Shown here piece after piece: positions 56,732 to 64,000 of a DNA stretch of 64,000 nucleotides (position 1 is the first letter of the stretch; every line of letters starts with the position of its first letter). Source of the stretch: Streptomyces sp. f51 (GTDB taxonomy: Bacteria; Actinomycetota; Actinomycetes; Streptomycetales; Streptomycetaceae); contig NZ_CP149798.1 of assembly GCF_037940415.1 (NCBI RefSeq), positions 7,783,001 through 7,847,000 on the forward strand, in the 5' to 3' direction. The notes below the pieces were generated by a model. It had not been told where the DNA came from. It did no database searches and saw only the letters and a list, made by a program, of their open reading frames with translations. The position numbers and the translations under genes are program-made.

Positions 56732-57114
56732 CGCCGCTCCTTCTCCGCGCACGTACCCGCGACTTCGTCGGCCATGCACAGAAAGTTCTTAGCTCTTTGC
56801 CTAGCTCATTATGCTCCGAGCTTTCTGCATAGAGCTAATTGCTCCTGGCCGAAACGGCGGGAGCGTCACGCTGCGAGACGGAGGATCCACGACAAACCCT
56901 GTACGGAAGGGCCACCTGCCCCTCTAACGTCACGGCATGTGTCTGCGCTCCCGAACTGCCCGCCTTTTTCGCACCGTTGGCGTGCGGGGGAGTGCACAGG
57001 GGGCGCGCGCCGAGCAAAGCGCAACGCGACGCACGCCTGGCGCGCGCCGCGCCGTGGCACCCCCGTCCCGGGGCGCGGCCGCCGCCGAGGGCGCGGGCGA
57101 TACCGGCAGGCCGT
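56732..57114. other. Promoter region of the XRE gene and kinase 3-prime gap
   Basis: The first 110 bp hold the repeated AGCTC elements. From about 56850 to 57114 no gene is supported. The Ser/Thr-kinase gene that ends at 57115 reads leftward, so its terminator should lie here, but no clear hairpin was found. Confidence 0.45.
56780..56841. promoter_or_regulatory. Repeated AGCTC operator array
   Basis: AGCTC occurs at two sites and its complement GAGCT at two more within about 60 bp, the outer AGAAAG/CTTTCT arms forming a long inverted repeat. The whole is AT-rich and immediately precedes the XRE gene. It looks like a multi-site operator. Confidence 0.55.
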
Positions 57115-58851
57115 TCAGGACTGGGCCGGCACCACCCGGGTCACCTTGCCCTTCAGGTCGGCGTTCAGATAGCCGGTGACGTGGTCGTCCGCGAGATAGA
57201 CGGCCAGTCCCAGCGGGGTGTCGAACGTGTCGTCGGCAGGGCGGACCAGGACGTAACGCATGGTCGGCCGCGGTACGTTCAGGTCCTTCCTCGCCCGCTT
57301 CAGCAGGGCGGGAAGGACGTCCCAGTCGAAGCTGTCGAGACTGAAGGGGCGCTCGCCGCCGGTGATCGCGCTGCTGATGATGTCCTTCTCGGCGCCCTGG
57401 CCCGGGCGGTAGGTGTAGCTGTCGTACTGGGTGTCGCTGCCCTTGACCATGACGTTCGCCAGGACATACGTCGGATAGACGGTGAGGTCGCATGCGCGGT
57501 TCGTGCCGGTCGCGGCCTTGATCTCCCTCACCGCCGTCCGGATGCCGGCGGGGGTGAGCAGATCCGTCTTCGCGTCGGCCTGCGGCGTCGGGGTCGGGCG
57601 GGACGCCGTGTGCGTGGGGTCCGTCGTCGTCCTGGCCGAGGAGGACGCGCCGGCCGAACCGGCGCCCTTTCCCTGGTCCTTGTCGCCTCCGTCCGGCAGC
57701 AGGGTCCACACCAGGACTCCCGCCATCACGGTCCCGACGACCGACGAGGCGATCGCGATGCGGTTCTTCGCACGGCTGCCCGGCCCCGCCGGCGTCTGCC
57801 GCGTGGGGCCCGCCGGGTACGGAGTCGGCGGCCCGAAGCCTGAAGCCGGTCCGAAGCCGGTGGACGGCCCGAAGCCGGCGGACGGCTCGAAACCGGCAGG
57901 CGGCCCGGACCCGACCGGCGCCGAGGGCACGGGCGTTGCATCCGGGGGAGGGGCCAGCCTGTACGACGTGGCCCCGTCCGCCCCGGCGGGAGCACTCGCA
58001 GCCGTGCCGCCGCCCTCGACCGCCTCCGCGAGCAGCCGGTCCGCGGTCGTCGCGTCCACCCGGTCGGCCGGGTTCTTGACGAGCACGGCGTTCAGGAACG
58101 CGGTCAGGACTCCGGCCCGGGCGGGTGGCGGAAGCTGCTCGCTCAGCATGGCCGCCAGCGTGGCGAGGGTGGTTCCCCTGCGCAGCGGATGATGTCCCTC
58201 GACGGCGACGTACAGCATCATCGCCAGCGACCACAGGTCGGAACCCGGGCCGCCCTCGCCGCCGGAGATGCGCTCGGGCGCCATGTAGTCGGGCGTGCCG
58301 ATGATCGACCCGGTCGCGGTCAGGACGCTCGAGTCCCTGACGGTCGCGATGCCGAAGTCGGTGAGGACGGGACGCCCGTCGGGCCGCAGCAGCACGTTGG
58401 CGGGTTTCACGTCCCGGTGCTGGATGCCGGCGTCGTGCGCGGCGCGCAGCGCGGCCAGCACCTCGCGGCCCAGCCGGGCGGCGTCGACGGGTGCCAACGG
58501 CCCCTTGTCGAGCCGGTCCTGGAGCGATCCGCCGGTCACCAGTTCCATGACGAGCCACGGGTAGACGTACTCCCCGCCGTCCACCACGTGATGGATGGTC
58601 ACGACATTGGGGTGATCGACGCGAGCCAGCGCCCGTGCCTCGCGCAGCACCCGGGCCCGGAGCATCGCCGCGCCCTGCGGGTCGTACTCGGCAAGACCCG
58701 GATCGGGCGGCCGTACCTCCTTGAGCGCCACGGCCCGGTCGAGGACCAGATCGCGCGCACGCCACACCGTGCCCATGCCCCCGCCACCGAGCCGCGTCTC
58801 CAGCTCGAAGCGCCCCTCTATGACCCGTCTGCCGGATTCCCCCGCGTTCAT
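57115..58851 (-). CDS. Membrane-anchored Ser/Thr protein kinase (second)
   Basis: 578 residues: kinase domain (about 13-275) with Gly loop LGGGGMGTVWRA, Lys44, HRDVKPAN (Asp147), DFG (Asp165), GTPDYMAPE. A Pro/Gly/Ala/Phe-rich linker (with repeats FGPxxGFGP) follows, then one transmembrane helix (IAIASSVVGTVMAGVLVWTL) and an extracellular domain of about 180 residues with Cys in CDLTVYPTYVLANVMVKG. It has no PASTA repeats. ATG 58851 is the start. It is unlike the kinase at 17278 outside the cell, so it has a different signal. Confidence 0.93.
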   Translation of the reverse strand: MNAGESGRRVIEGRFELETRLGGGGMGTVWRARDLVLDRAVALKEVRPPDPGLAEYDPQGAAMLRARVLREARALARVDHPNVVTIHHVVDGGEYVYPWLVMELVTGGSLQDRLDKGPLAPVDAARLGREVLAALRAAHDAGIQHRDVKPANVLLRPDGRPVLTDFGIATVRDSSVLTATGSIIGTPDYMAPERISGGEGGPGSDLWSLAMMLYVAVEGHHPLRRGTTLATLAAMLSEQLPPPARAGVLTAFLNAVLVKNPADRVDATTADRLLAEAVEGGGTAASAPAGADGATSYRLAPPPDATPVPSAPVGSGPPAGFEPSAGFGPSTGFGPASGFGPPTPYPAGPTRQTPAGPGSRAKNRIAIASSVVGTVMAGVLVWTLLPDGGDKDQGKGAGSAGASSSARTTTDPTHTASRPTPTPQADAKTDLLTPAGIRTAVREIKAATGTNRACDLTVYPTYVLANVMVKGSDTQYDSYTYRPGQGAEKDIISSAITGGERPFSLDSFDWDVLPALLKRARKDLNVPRPTMRYVLVRPADDTFDTPLGLAVYLADDHVTGYLNADLKGKVTRVVPAQS

Positions 58852-58938
58852 GGCCGAAAGCCTACGAGACACCTGCGACACGGTCCGACGCAGGTGACCG
58901 CAATGCACAGGTCGCCACAGGCCGTCCGGCCGCGATGG

Positions 58939-58987
58939 CCCGCCCTCCGCTCGGGCCGCGAAAGCGCGGCCATGAGCGGAGGGCGGG
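58939..58987 (-). terminator. Compound hairpin terminator
   Basis: Outer arms CCCGCCCTCCGCTC and GAGCGGAGGGCGGG (14 bp, perfect) enclose an inner GGCCGCG/CGCGGCC hairpin. It lies 29 bp beyond the stop of the minus-strand hydrolase gene, upstream of the kinase start. Confidence 0.8.
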
Positions 58988-59015
58988 GGTGATGCGGTGT
59001 TGCCTCAGAGCGACT

Positions 59016-59696
59016 TCAGAGCGACTTCGCGGCCTCGCGGAGGACGTCGAGGACGAACTCGGGCTGCGACAGCATGGGTACGTGGCTGCTGTCGACGGGG
59101 CGAGCGTGCGCGCCCATGCGGTCGACGGCGGCCCGCTGCAATTCCGGGTTCACGGTCTCGTCCTGGTTGCCGACGATGTACCAACTGGGCTTCGTGCGCC
59201 AGGCGGTGCCGGGCACCTGCTGCTCGAAGATGTCGGCGATCGGCACGGCCCCCGTCGCCAGCACGAGCTTCTGCTCGGCCTCGGGCAGGTCGCCGCAGAA
59301 GTGGCTGATGCCCGACTCCTTGAGGTACACGCGGTTGTCGGCGACCTCGATGTGCCCGAACACCGGCGTCTTGTCGAACTTGTCCTGCTGGGCCTGCGAG
59401 GTCTCGGTCTCGTCCGGGGCGAGGGCGCAGATGTACACCAGGGCTCCGACGCGGTCGTGCGTGCCCGCCTTGGTGATGAGGGTGCCGCCGTACGAGTGGC
59501 CCACCAGCACGACAGGGCCGGGCACATGGTTGATGCCTCGGGTGACGCACGCGACGTCGCTCTCGAGCGAGTCCAGGCCGTGCTGCGATGCCCAGACGGT
59601 GTGGCCTTCGGCCTGGAGCGTGGGGATGAGCTTGCTGAAGCACGAGCCGTCAGCCCACAGGCCGTGCGCGAAAACGATGCTGGGTTTGTCCGCCAT
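59016..59696 (-). CDS. Alpha/beta hydrolase
   Basis: 226 residues, compact alpha/beta hydrolase of the MenH/AB_hydrolase_6 type: oxyanion strand FAHGLWADGS, nucleophile elbow GHSYGG (Ser about 68), His in DSSHVPMLSQPE. The Asp is probably in VGNQDETVNPE. ATG 59696 has GGAGAAAA upstream. The last residues AAKSL are encoded by a short direct repeat of CAGAGCGACTT. Substrate unknown. Confidence 0.92.
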   Translation of the reverse strand: MADKPSIVFAHGLWADGSCFSKLIPTLQAEGHTVWASQHGLDSLESDVACVTRGINHVPGPVVLVGHSYGGTLITKAGTHDRVGALVYICALAPDETETSQAQQDKFDKTPVFGHIEVADNRVYLKESGISHFCGDLPEAEQKLVLATGAVPIADIFEQQVPGTAWRTKPSWYIVGNQDETVNPELQRAAVDRMGAHARPVDSSHVPMLSQPEFVLDVLREAAKSL

Positions 59697-60435
59697 GATT
59701 TTCTCCTTCCGGAGTGACCGGTAATTGGGAAAATGCGGTGCACTGACTGACCACCGTGGTGACCTCGCGTTCTTCCCGAGCCTGAATCGCTCGGTCTTCG
59801 GCGCGGAACCCGTTGTCCCGGCCCGACGCCGTCCTCGGGTGATCAACTGAGGTGGTCTTCGAAGCCGATCGGGATGTGCAAGGCCCAAGAACCATCGTTA
59901 CCTCGCCGCCGGGACCAATCTCTCACCTGTTTGCGTGATGGGCCGGAAACGTCGAGGGCCGCACACGGGCCATGGAGCCCCGAACACGTGACCACGAGGG
60001 CATGTCACGCTGCGTCGTGGACCGAACGGTTCGGCTGAGAGGCTGTACCCCGTTTCGACCACGCACTGTGATCTGCCATTCCGGCTGGTGCCGGGGCGCG
60101 GAGATTGTGCGCAGTGCGCGCTTCGCTCTGTCCACGGCGGCTTCGTCGCCTTGCCGCGAGAACCCATCGGTGCCGGCACGGTCTGACGCCGTTCCGCACG
60201 CGGCGCGAGGGGCATGAGTGCCGCCGGCGCTCGGCACACCGAGTGGGCAGCCGCCAGCAGCGGCCGCCCGTCCGGGCTCGGGCCGGGGCGCCCTCGCCGA
60301 AGCGGAGCGCCGCGTGGCCGCATTCATGAGCTGGACCGGTCGTGATCCACCTGAGAGCCCACCGGGGGCTGGGCCGTGTCGCCGGAAGCGTGACCACGCG
60401 GAGTCCCTCACCGGGGGGCGGTGCCCCCGGTCACG
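59697..60435. other. Long non-coding stretch
   Basis: About 740 bp between the hydrolase start and the uridine-kinase stop. Several long frames are open, but none has a start signal, codon bias or a recognisable motif. The hydrolase promoter should lie near 59700-59900. Confidence 0.5.
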
Positions 60436-61077
60436 TCACACCGCGAACGCCGGGACCCCGGGAGTACGGGTCGCACCGCACGCCCCTCGTGCCCGCGAGG
60501 GCGCCGCGGGCGGCGGCGTGAGGGCCTGCCCGATCAGCGGCATGACGGCCGCCAGCATCTCCGCCTCGTTCGCGGTTCCGTCCACGACCAGATCGGCCGC
60601 CGCCCGGGAGGGCGCGACGTGGGCTGCGTGGCGGTCCCTACCGGTCTGCAAATAGTTGCGCAGGGACAGCCGGGGGTCCTGCCGCTGCATCTCGATCTTC
60701 CGGAGGATCTTGCGGGCCAGGCGTATGTCGTCGGGGGTGTCGACGTACACCCGCCACGCCGCCCGCCGGACCACGGACGGCAGTGACAGCGCGAACAGGC
60801 CCTCGACCACCACCAGCAGCACGCCGGGGCGCAGCAGCGCCGCGTCGATGGCGTGTGCCACCGCTGCCTCGTCGATCGACCCCGGATGGTTCCAGTCGAG
60901 GACAGGGTGCCCGTCGGCACTGACCGTCCACACACCTGTCAGGGGGTCGTGCGCGGGCACGTAGTAGTCGTCCAGGTGGACCAGGGCCACGGTTTCGGGA
61001 CACTGAAGCGACAGGGCTTCGGCAAGGGTGGACTTGCCGGATGCGGTGCCGCCTGCGACCGCCATTACACCCGTCAT
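60436..61077 (-). CDS. Uridine kinase-like P-loop protein
   Basis: 213 residues: Walker A GGTASGKST (9-17), DDYYVP (LHLDDYY-like metal/substrate site), WNHPGSID (DxP/DWNHP) and lid RKIEMQRQD. The pattern fits the uridine kinase/phosphoribulokinase family. It would phosphorylate uridine or a related nucleoside. The C-terminal 40 residues are Ala/Pro/Arg-rich and not typical. ATG 61077 starts MTGVMAVAGG; the second ATG (61065) is also plausible. Confidence 0.88.
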   Translation of the reverse strand: MTGVMAVAGGTASGKSTLAEALSLQCPETVALVHLDDYYVPAHDPLTGVWTVSADGHPVLDWNHPGSIDEAAVAHAIDAALLRPGVLLVVVEGLFALSLPSVVRRAAWRVYVDTPDDIRLARKILRKIEMQRQDPRLSLRNYLQTGRDRHAAHVAPSRAAADLVVDGTANEAEMLAAVMPLIGQALTPPPAAPSRARGACGATRTPGVPAFAV

Positions 61078-61318
61078 ACCGGGCGCTCCTCATGTGCTCA
61101 AAGGGGATAAACGAAGCGGCCGGACAAGCCGGGTGCAGGGAATGTACGGCGGGGTGATCGCTCATGGCAAGCAGGGAAACGGGGCCCGGTCCAGCGGGGC
61201 CCCGGGGCCGTGGCCTCCGGCCGACCTGCGCACCGGTCTCGGCGGTGCCTCGGACCTTCAGCGTGGCGTAACGGCCCGTGGGCGTGGGCATGACGTCGAC
61301 GCGCGGGAACGAGTAGTC

Positions 61319-61528
61319 ATGCACCTGACCTGGCGCCTCCTCGCCATGGCGGCCGCCGTTACCGCCGCCCTCGTGACCGCCCTGTTCGCCGCTCCGCCGA
61401 CAGTTGCCGCACCGTGCACGTCGACCTGGCGGGCACTCTGGAAGGTGAAGGTGCACAGGCCGGCATGGAAAGGAGGGACCGGTCGCGACGACACGTTCGC
61501 CAGTCGTGCGGTACCTGTGCCGGGGTGA
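61319..61528 (+). CDS. Small secreted peptide-like protein
   Basis: 69 residues: a signal peptide (LLAMAAAVTAALVTALFAAP) ending in TVAAP, then a basic, Trp-containing segment of 36 residues with one Cys. ATG 61319 lacks a strong binding site. The mature part could be the start of a longer SH3-like secreted protein cut by a frame change, or a true small protein. Confidence 0.4.
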   Translation: MHLTWRLLAMAAAVTAALVTALFAAPPTVAAPCTSTWRALWKVKVHRPAWKGGTGRDDTFASRAVPVPG

Positions 61529-61652
61529 GTGGGTACCCGCACTTCAAGAAGCCAGCTGACTCCTAAGAAGCCTCGGTCGGATCGCTGAGGACGGACGTCT
61601 GCTTGGATCCGCGGGCGGCTGCGTTGTCGGTACCACGGTCTACGGTGCGCTC

Positions 61653-62432
61653 ATGTCGTTTGCCCTGCCCGATGGTCTGCCGCCCGGCCGGTTCCTGCCT
61701 TCCGATCTCCCGCACGTGTGGGTCTCCGACGAGTTTCCGCGGGACGTCGAGGAGTTGTGGCCACGTCTGCTGAGCTACCAGAGTGCGTACGGTCTGGTCC
61801 CGCTGCTCTGTCAGCCCGATGCCATGGGAACACCGCTCAGCTTGGACCAGGTCGACGCCGTCAGTCTGGAAGAGGAACTGGCCGCGGACTTCGCCGAATA
61901 CCGGCGCCATCGGCTGCCCTGGTGGACGGACCCGACACCATTCCCGGCACCTGAAGGAATCGAGCCGTGGCCCCACGACCCCGGACCGCCCTTCGAACAA
62001 TGGCCGGGCCTGGCACCGCCCATGCCGGCTGCGCCCGAAAGCCCGTCGCCCGAGGAGACAGCGTCGAACGTGCTGGGGTGGCTGGTCAAAAGGGGCCTGC
62101 TGTACACGTGCCGTCTGGCGCTCGTTCCTGCCCGTCGCAGCAGCGATGCTCTGGCCTTGATCGGCTGGTCCGGAGGGGGATACCTGCCTCTGTTGTGTGC
62201 GCTCGCGCGGAGCTGGGAGGACCGCTTTGGCGCACAGGTCGTGGCGGTGCTCGGCAGCGAGCTGTACGTCTCGGCCGCGAGACCTCCCGTTGAAGCAGAG
62301 CACGCGAATCTGCTCGCTCTGGAGCACGTGCTGTCGACCGCGGACAACATCGTCGATGACCCGCCCACGCCGTTCCCCGAGTACGCGATGGACCTCCCGG
62401 CACGGACCTTCTGGTCGTTCTGGTGGGACTGA
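61653..62432 (+). CDS. DUF4253 domain protein
   Basis: 259 residues. The C-terminal half (LVPARRSSDALALIGWSGGG, then YLPLLCALARSWEDRFGAQV, later ARTFWSFWWD) has the DUF4253 pattern ending in WxFWWD. The family occurs as immunity-like or stand-alone proteins in actinobacteria. ATG 61653 is the start. The truncated HEAT-repeat gene converges 38 bp downstream. Confidence 0.88.
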   Translation: MSFALPDGLPPGRFLPSDLPHVWVSDEFPRDVEELWPRLLSYQSAYGLVPLLCQPDAMGTPLSLDQVDAVSLEEELAADFAEYRRHRLPWWTDPTPFPAPEGIEPWPHDPGPPFEQWPGLAPPMPAAPESPSPEETASNVLGWLVKRGLLYTCRLALVPARRSSDALALIGWSGGGYLPLLCALARSWEDRFGAQVVAVLGSELYVSAARPPVEAEHANLLALEHVLSTADNIVDDPPTPFPEYAMDLPARTFWSFWWD

Positions 62433-62470
62433 CCCCGGCGGACCAGCGTGCTTTGGACCGCGGTGCAGTC

Positions 62471-62976
62471 TCAGCTGTCCGCCCCGGCTTCCCACTTGCG
62501 TCGGCGCAGCACGTGGTCGCTGAAGAGGTGCCGGCTCCGGTCAAGCAGTTCACCCACCTCCGCGTCACCGCGCTGCGCGTCCGGCGACGGATGCCAGCGC
62601 TGCACTGATTGCGCGGCCCAGGTGCGCAGCTTCATGTCCGGGTCCTCGAAGAGACCGACCGCCACCCGTAGCGCCACGATGCCGCCGCGCGCGTCGAGCA
62701 GCCGGAATGCGCCGACGCGGACGTGCCGCGGCCGCTCCGAGCCGGTGCGCTCCAGTAGCCAGTTGGCGGGCAGTTCCTTGACCAAGGGCAGCAGGGCAGT
62801 GGCGGTCTCGCGGATGACACCGGCGGCAGGGTCATCGAGGGGCGGCCGCAACTGCTTCGCATCCACGCAGTCCAGTGCCCGCAGCCCTGCCACCGCTCCG
62901 GCCCGCACCCCAGCCGCCGGGTGCACGAGCAGCGGTCGCAACAGCCCGACGTCTGCTCGATTCCCGCACTCGGCCA
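62471..62976 (-). pseudogene. HEAT-repeat protein, N-terminus cut by a TnpB relic
   Basis: The frame ending at 62471 encodes about 168 residues of helical HEAT/PBS-lyase-like repeats (VGLLRPLLVHPAAGVRAGAV; LRPPLDDPAAGVIRETATAL; VGLFEDPDMKLRTWAAQSVQ). Each has the DPxxxVRxxA pattern at about 30-40 residue spacing. The coding pattern stops at 62976, where TnpB C-terminal sequence of the opposite strand starts, so the upstream repeats are missing. Confidence 0.8.
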
Positions 62977-63222
62977 GCACGTGCGTATCTGGCGGTGCGA
63001 GGGCTGCGGTACTGAGCATGATCGTGACCTCAATGCGTCGCGTGTGATCCTCGCCGCCGGGCAGGCGGAGAGGCTAAACGCCCCTGGAGGGCCGGTCAGT
63101 CCCGGAGTGGAAATCCCACGCCGGGCACGGCTCGTTGAACGGGGAACCCATCCGAAGGCCCAGCCGGTCACCACCGGCAGCCAGGCGGGAATCCCCGCCC
63201 TTTAGGGCGGGGAGGATGTCAA
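62977..63222 (+). mobile_element. Relic of a TnpB element: tnpB 3-prime end and right end
   Basis: 246 bp, about 97 percent like the complement of 24392-24637 (a handful of differences). It encodes the last 75 residues of TnpB from HVRIWRCEGCGTEHDRDLNA onward and the right end to GGATGTCAA at 63222, hence the whole predicted omega-RNA scaffold. The guide would be the flank TCCGAGGCGCAGACACG (63223-63239). It has no promoter of its own that I can see. Confidence 0.88.
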
Positions 63223-63374
63223 TCCGAGGCGCAGACACGTCCCCTGACACCCGAGCCGGCGGTCCAGGCTTCACCGACATCAAGGGCCCCGAGTTCGACC
63301 TGTGGATCCAGAACAGCTGCGAGCCCCGTTTGACGGCATTGCGACAGCGCTTCAGCCAGCGAGTGAGCACGTGA
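63223..63374 (+). pseudogene. Possible C-terminal fragment of an unknown gene
   Basis: The plus frame ending at 63374 reads GFTDIKGPEFDLWIQNSCEP, then RLTALRQRFSQRV, which has protein character and codon bias. It begins directly at the end of the relic without a start. It may be the end of a gene broken by the element. Confidence 0.35.
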
Positions 63375-63392
63375 GTTGGCGAGCCGAGTCCT

Positions 63393-63869
63393 TCAGGTGG
63401 CGAACCCTCGGAAGGTTCCTTGGAAGTCCTCCATGGCGGCTTCTTTGAAGTCGCTGAAGGACATGTTGGCGATCATCAGGTTCGCATGCATCTCGTGGAC
63501 GCCGGCAGAGACGGTACGGAACTCGCCGCCTTCCGCCTCGAACTCCTCGTCGCTGTCGCACTCTTCCCTGGTCAGGGCAGCCACTGCCAGCAACGTGGTG
63601 GGGCCATCCTGCATGGAGTCGTGGTCGGCGAGGAACACCACGCTCAGTTCCTCGTCGGTAGACGCCGCGGAGAGCATCTGAGCGGAGGTGCATCCCGCCC
63701 ACTGCGGATCGTCAGCGATGTGGACGTACGGCTCGTAGTCTCCATCACCCCAGGGCCTCAGCAGTTCCTCTTTCACCGCAGCCCAGGCCTGTTCGTCGCC
63801 GTAGTCGGTCCTGATGATCAGCGCAGCGTCCCGATCGCGCTCCGCCAGCCACTCCATACGCTCGCTCAT
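63393..63869 (-). CDS. DUF6924 domain protein
   Basis: 158 residues: ALIIRTDYGDEQAWAAVKEE, VHIADDPQWAGCTSAQML, then VVFLADHDSM and the acidic FRTVSAGVHEMHANLMIANM, pattern of the DUF6924 family. ATG 63869 is chosen; ATG 63884 is also in frame. The protein is acidic and cytoplasmic. Families of this type often accompany toxin loci as immunity-like proteins, but none is adjacent here. Confidence 0.75.
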   Translation of the reverse strand: MSERMEWLAERDRDAALIIRTDYGDEQAWAAVKEELLRPWGDGDYEPYVHIADDPQWAGCTSAQMLSAASTDEELSVVFLADHDSMQDGPTTLLAVAALTREECDSDEEFEAEGGEFRTVSAGVHEMHANLMIANMSFSDFKEAAMEDFQGTFRGFAT

Positions 63870-64000
63870 GATCGGCCCACCCATCCGCGCAGGCCACAGC
63901 CCGCGTATTTGGTAGGCAGGCTACGCGAGACCGCTGACACAGCCGTGAGCGGTTCAGTCGGCGAAGCTCGCCGACTGAACCGCTCGGTTACAGGAGATCG

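Noticed and set aside
56930..58765. A 611-codon alternative minus-strand frame across the second kinase
   Set aside because: It is frame-shifted relative to the kinase motifs and Arg/Gly-rich throughout.
1..64000. tRNA or rRNA genes
   Set aside because: No segment shows the conserved TTCGA/TTCAAAT-type arm in a cloverleaf context or rRNA-like sequence. A computational scan would settle it.

Overview
The window is high-GC actinobacterial chromosome, almost certainly Streptomyces. Supporting signs are the strong GC3 bias, GTG/TTG starts, Scr1-type XRE/DUF397 genes, Hanks-type Ser/Thr kinases with one transmembrane segment, CYTH/CHAD and DUF2867 proteins, and many short regulator/target pairs. 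There are no rRNA or tRNA genes and no CRISPR array. The mix of one-gene regulators, secreted proteins, IS200/IS605-type TnpB elements, truncated genes and toxin modules looks like accessory or arm-type chromosome rather than core.

Layout. 0-2.5 kb: a partial inositol monophosphatase with a divergent LysR regulator, then a decayed stretch. 2.5-7.9 kb: a 1631-residue secreted polymorphic toxin (ricin-type lectin, Ala-rich coiled coil, HINT domain, unfamiliar C-terminal toxin) and its probable immunity gene. 8-14.3 kb: an AlbA_2 protein, ArsR/MFS, a PadR-HD-membrane operon and a DUF2867 protein. 14.5-26.2 kb: an orphan AbiE-partner-like gene, an XRE/Uma2 pair, a secreted protein, a Ser/Thr kinase, a thiol dioxygenase, CYTH-CHAD, TnpB element 1 and a zinc-ribbon protein. 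26.6-36.7 kb: catalase, a truncated hydrolase next to a TnpB-element end, AraC/monooxygenase, SDRs, DUF6176, a cyclic-phosphate-processing receiver protein, a beta-propeller lipoprotein, a NodB deacetylase and HxlR/SDR. 36.9-43.9 kb: an SsuABC-type ABC transporter and a divergent CitA/CitB-type two-component system split by TnpB element 2. 43.9-50.8 kb: a relic of a second HINT toxin, IS ends, TetR/hydrolase, an AbiEii-like nucleotidyltransferase with its partner, and a macro domain/uracil-DNA-glycosylase/ADP-ribosyltransferase fusion. 51-58.9 kb: a lipoprotein, a LuxR gene truncated by TnpB element 3, a nonsense-mutated SDR, a DUF397/XRE cluster and a second Ser/Thr kinase. 59-64 kb: a hydrolase, a uridine-kinase-like protein, DUF4253, a HEAT-repeat gene cut by a TnpB relic, and DUF6924.

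Four points stand out. (1) The 800-residue macro-UDG-ART fusion at 48398-50800 joins ADP-ribose recognition, a uracil-DNA-glycosylase fold and an R-S-E ADP-ribosyltransferase in one chain, beside an AbiE-like module. It is the best candidate for an undescribed conflict or DNA-modification system. (2) Both complete TnpB elements lie directly against the AAGGAG Shine-Dalgarno sequence of a gene on the opposite strand. Removing element 2 restores an ATGA-coupled kinase/regulator operon, which fixes its ends to the base and suggests CTCCTT as target motif. (3) One HINT toxin is intact and a second is decayed, and a shared short box lies upstream of each. (4) A paralogous family paired with the AbiEii-like nucleotidyltransferase occurs three times, as intact pair, orphan and remnant.
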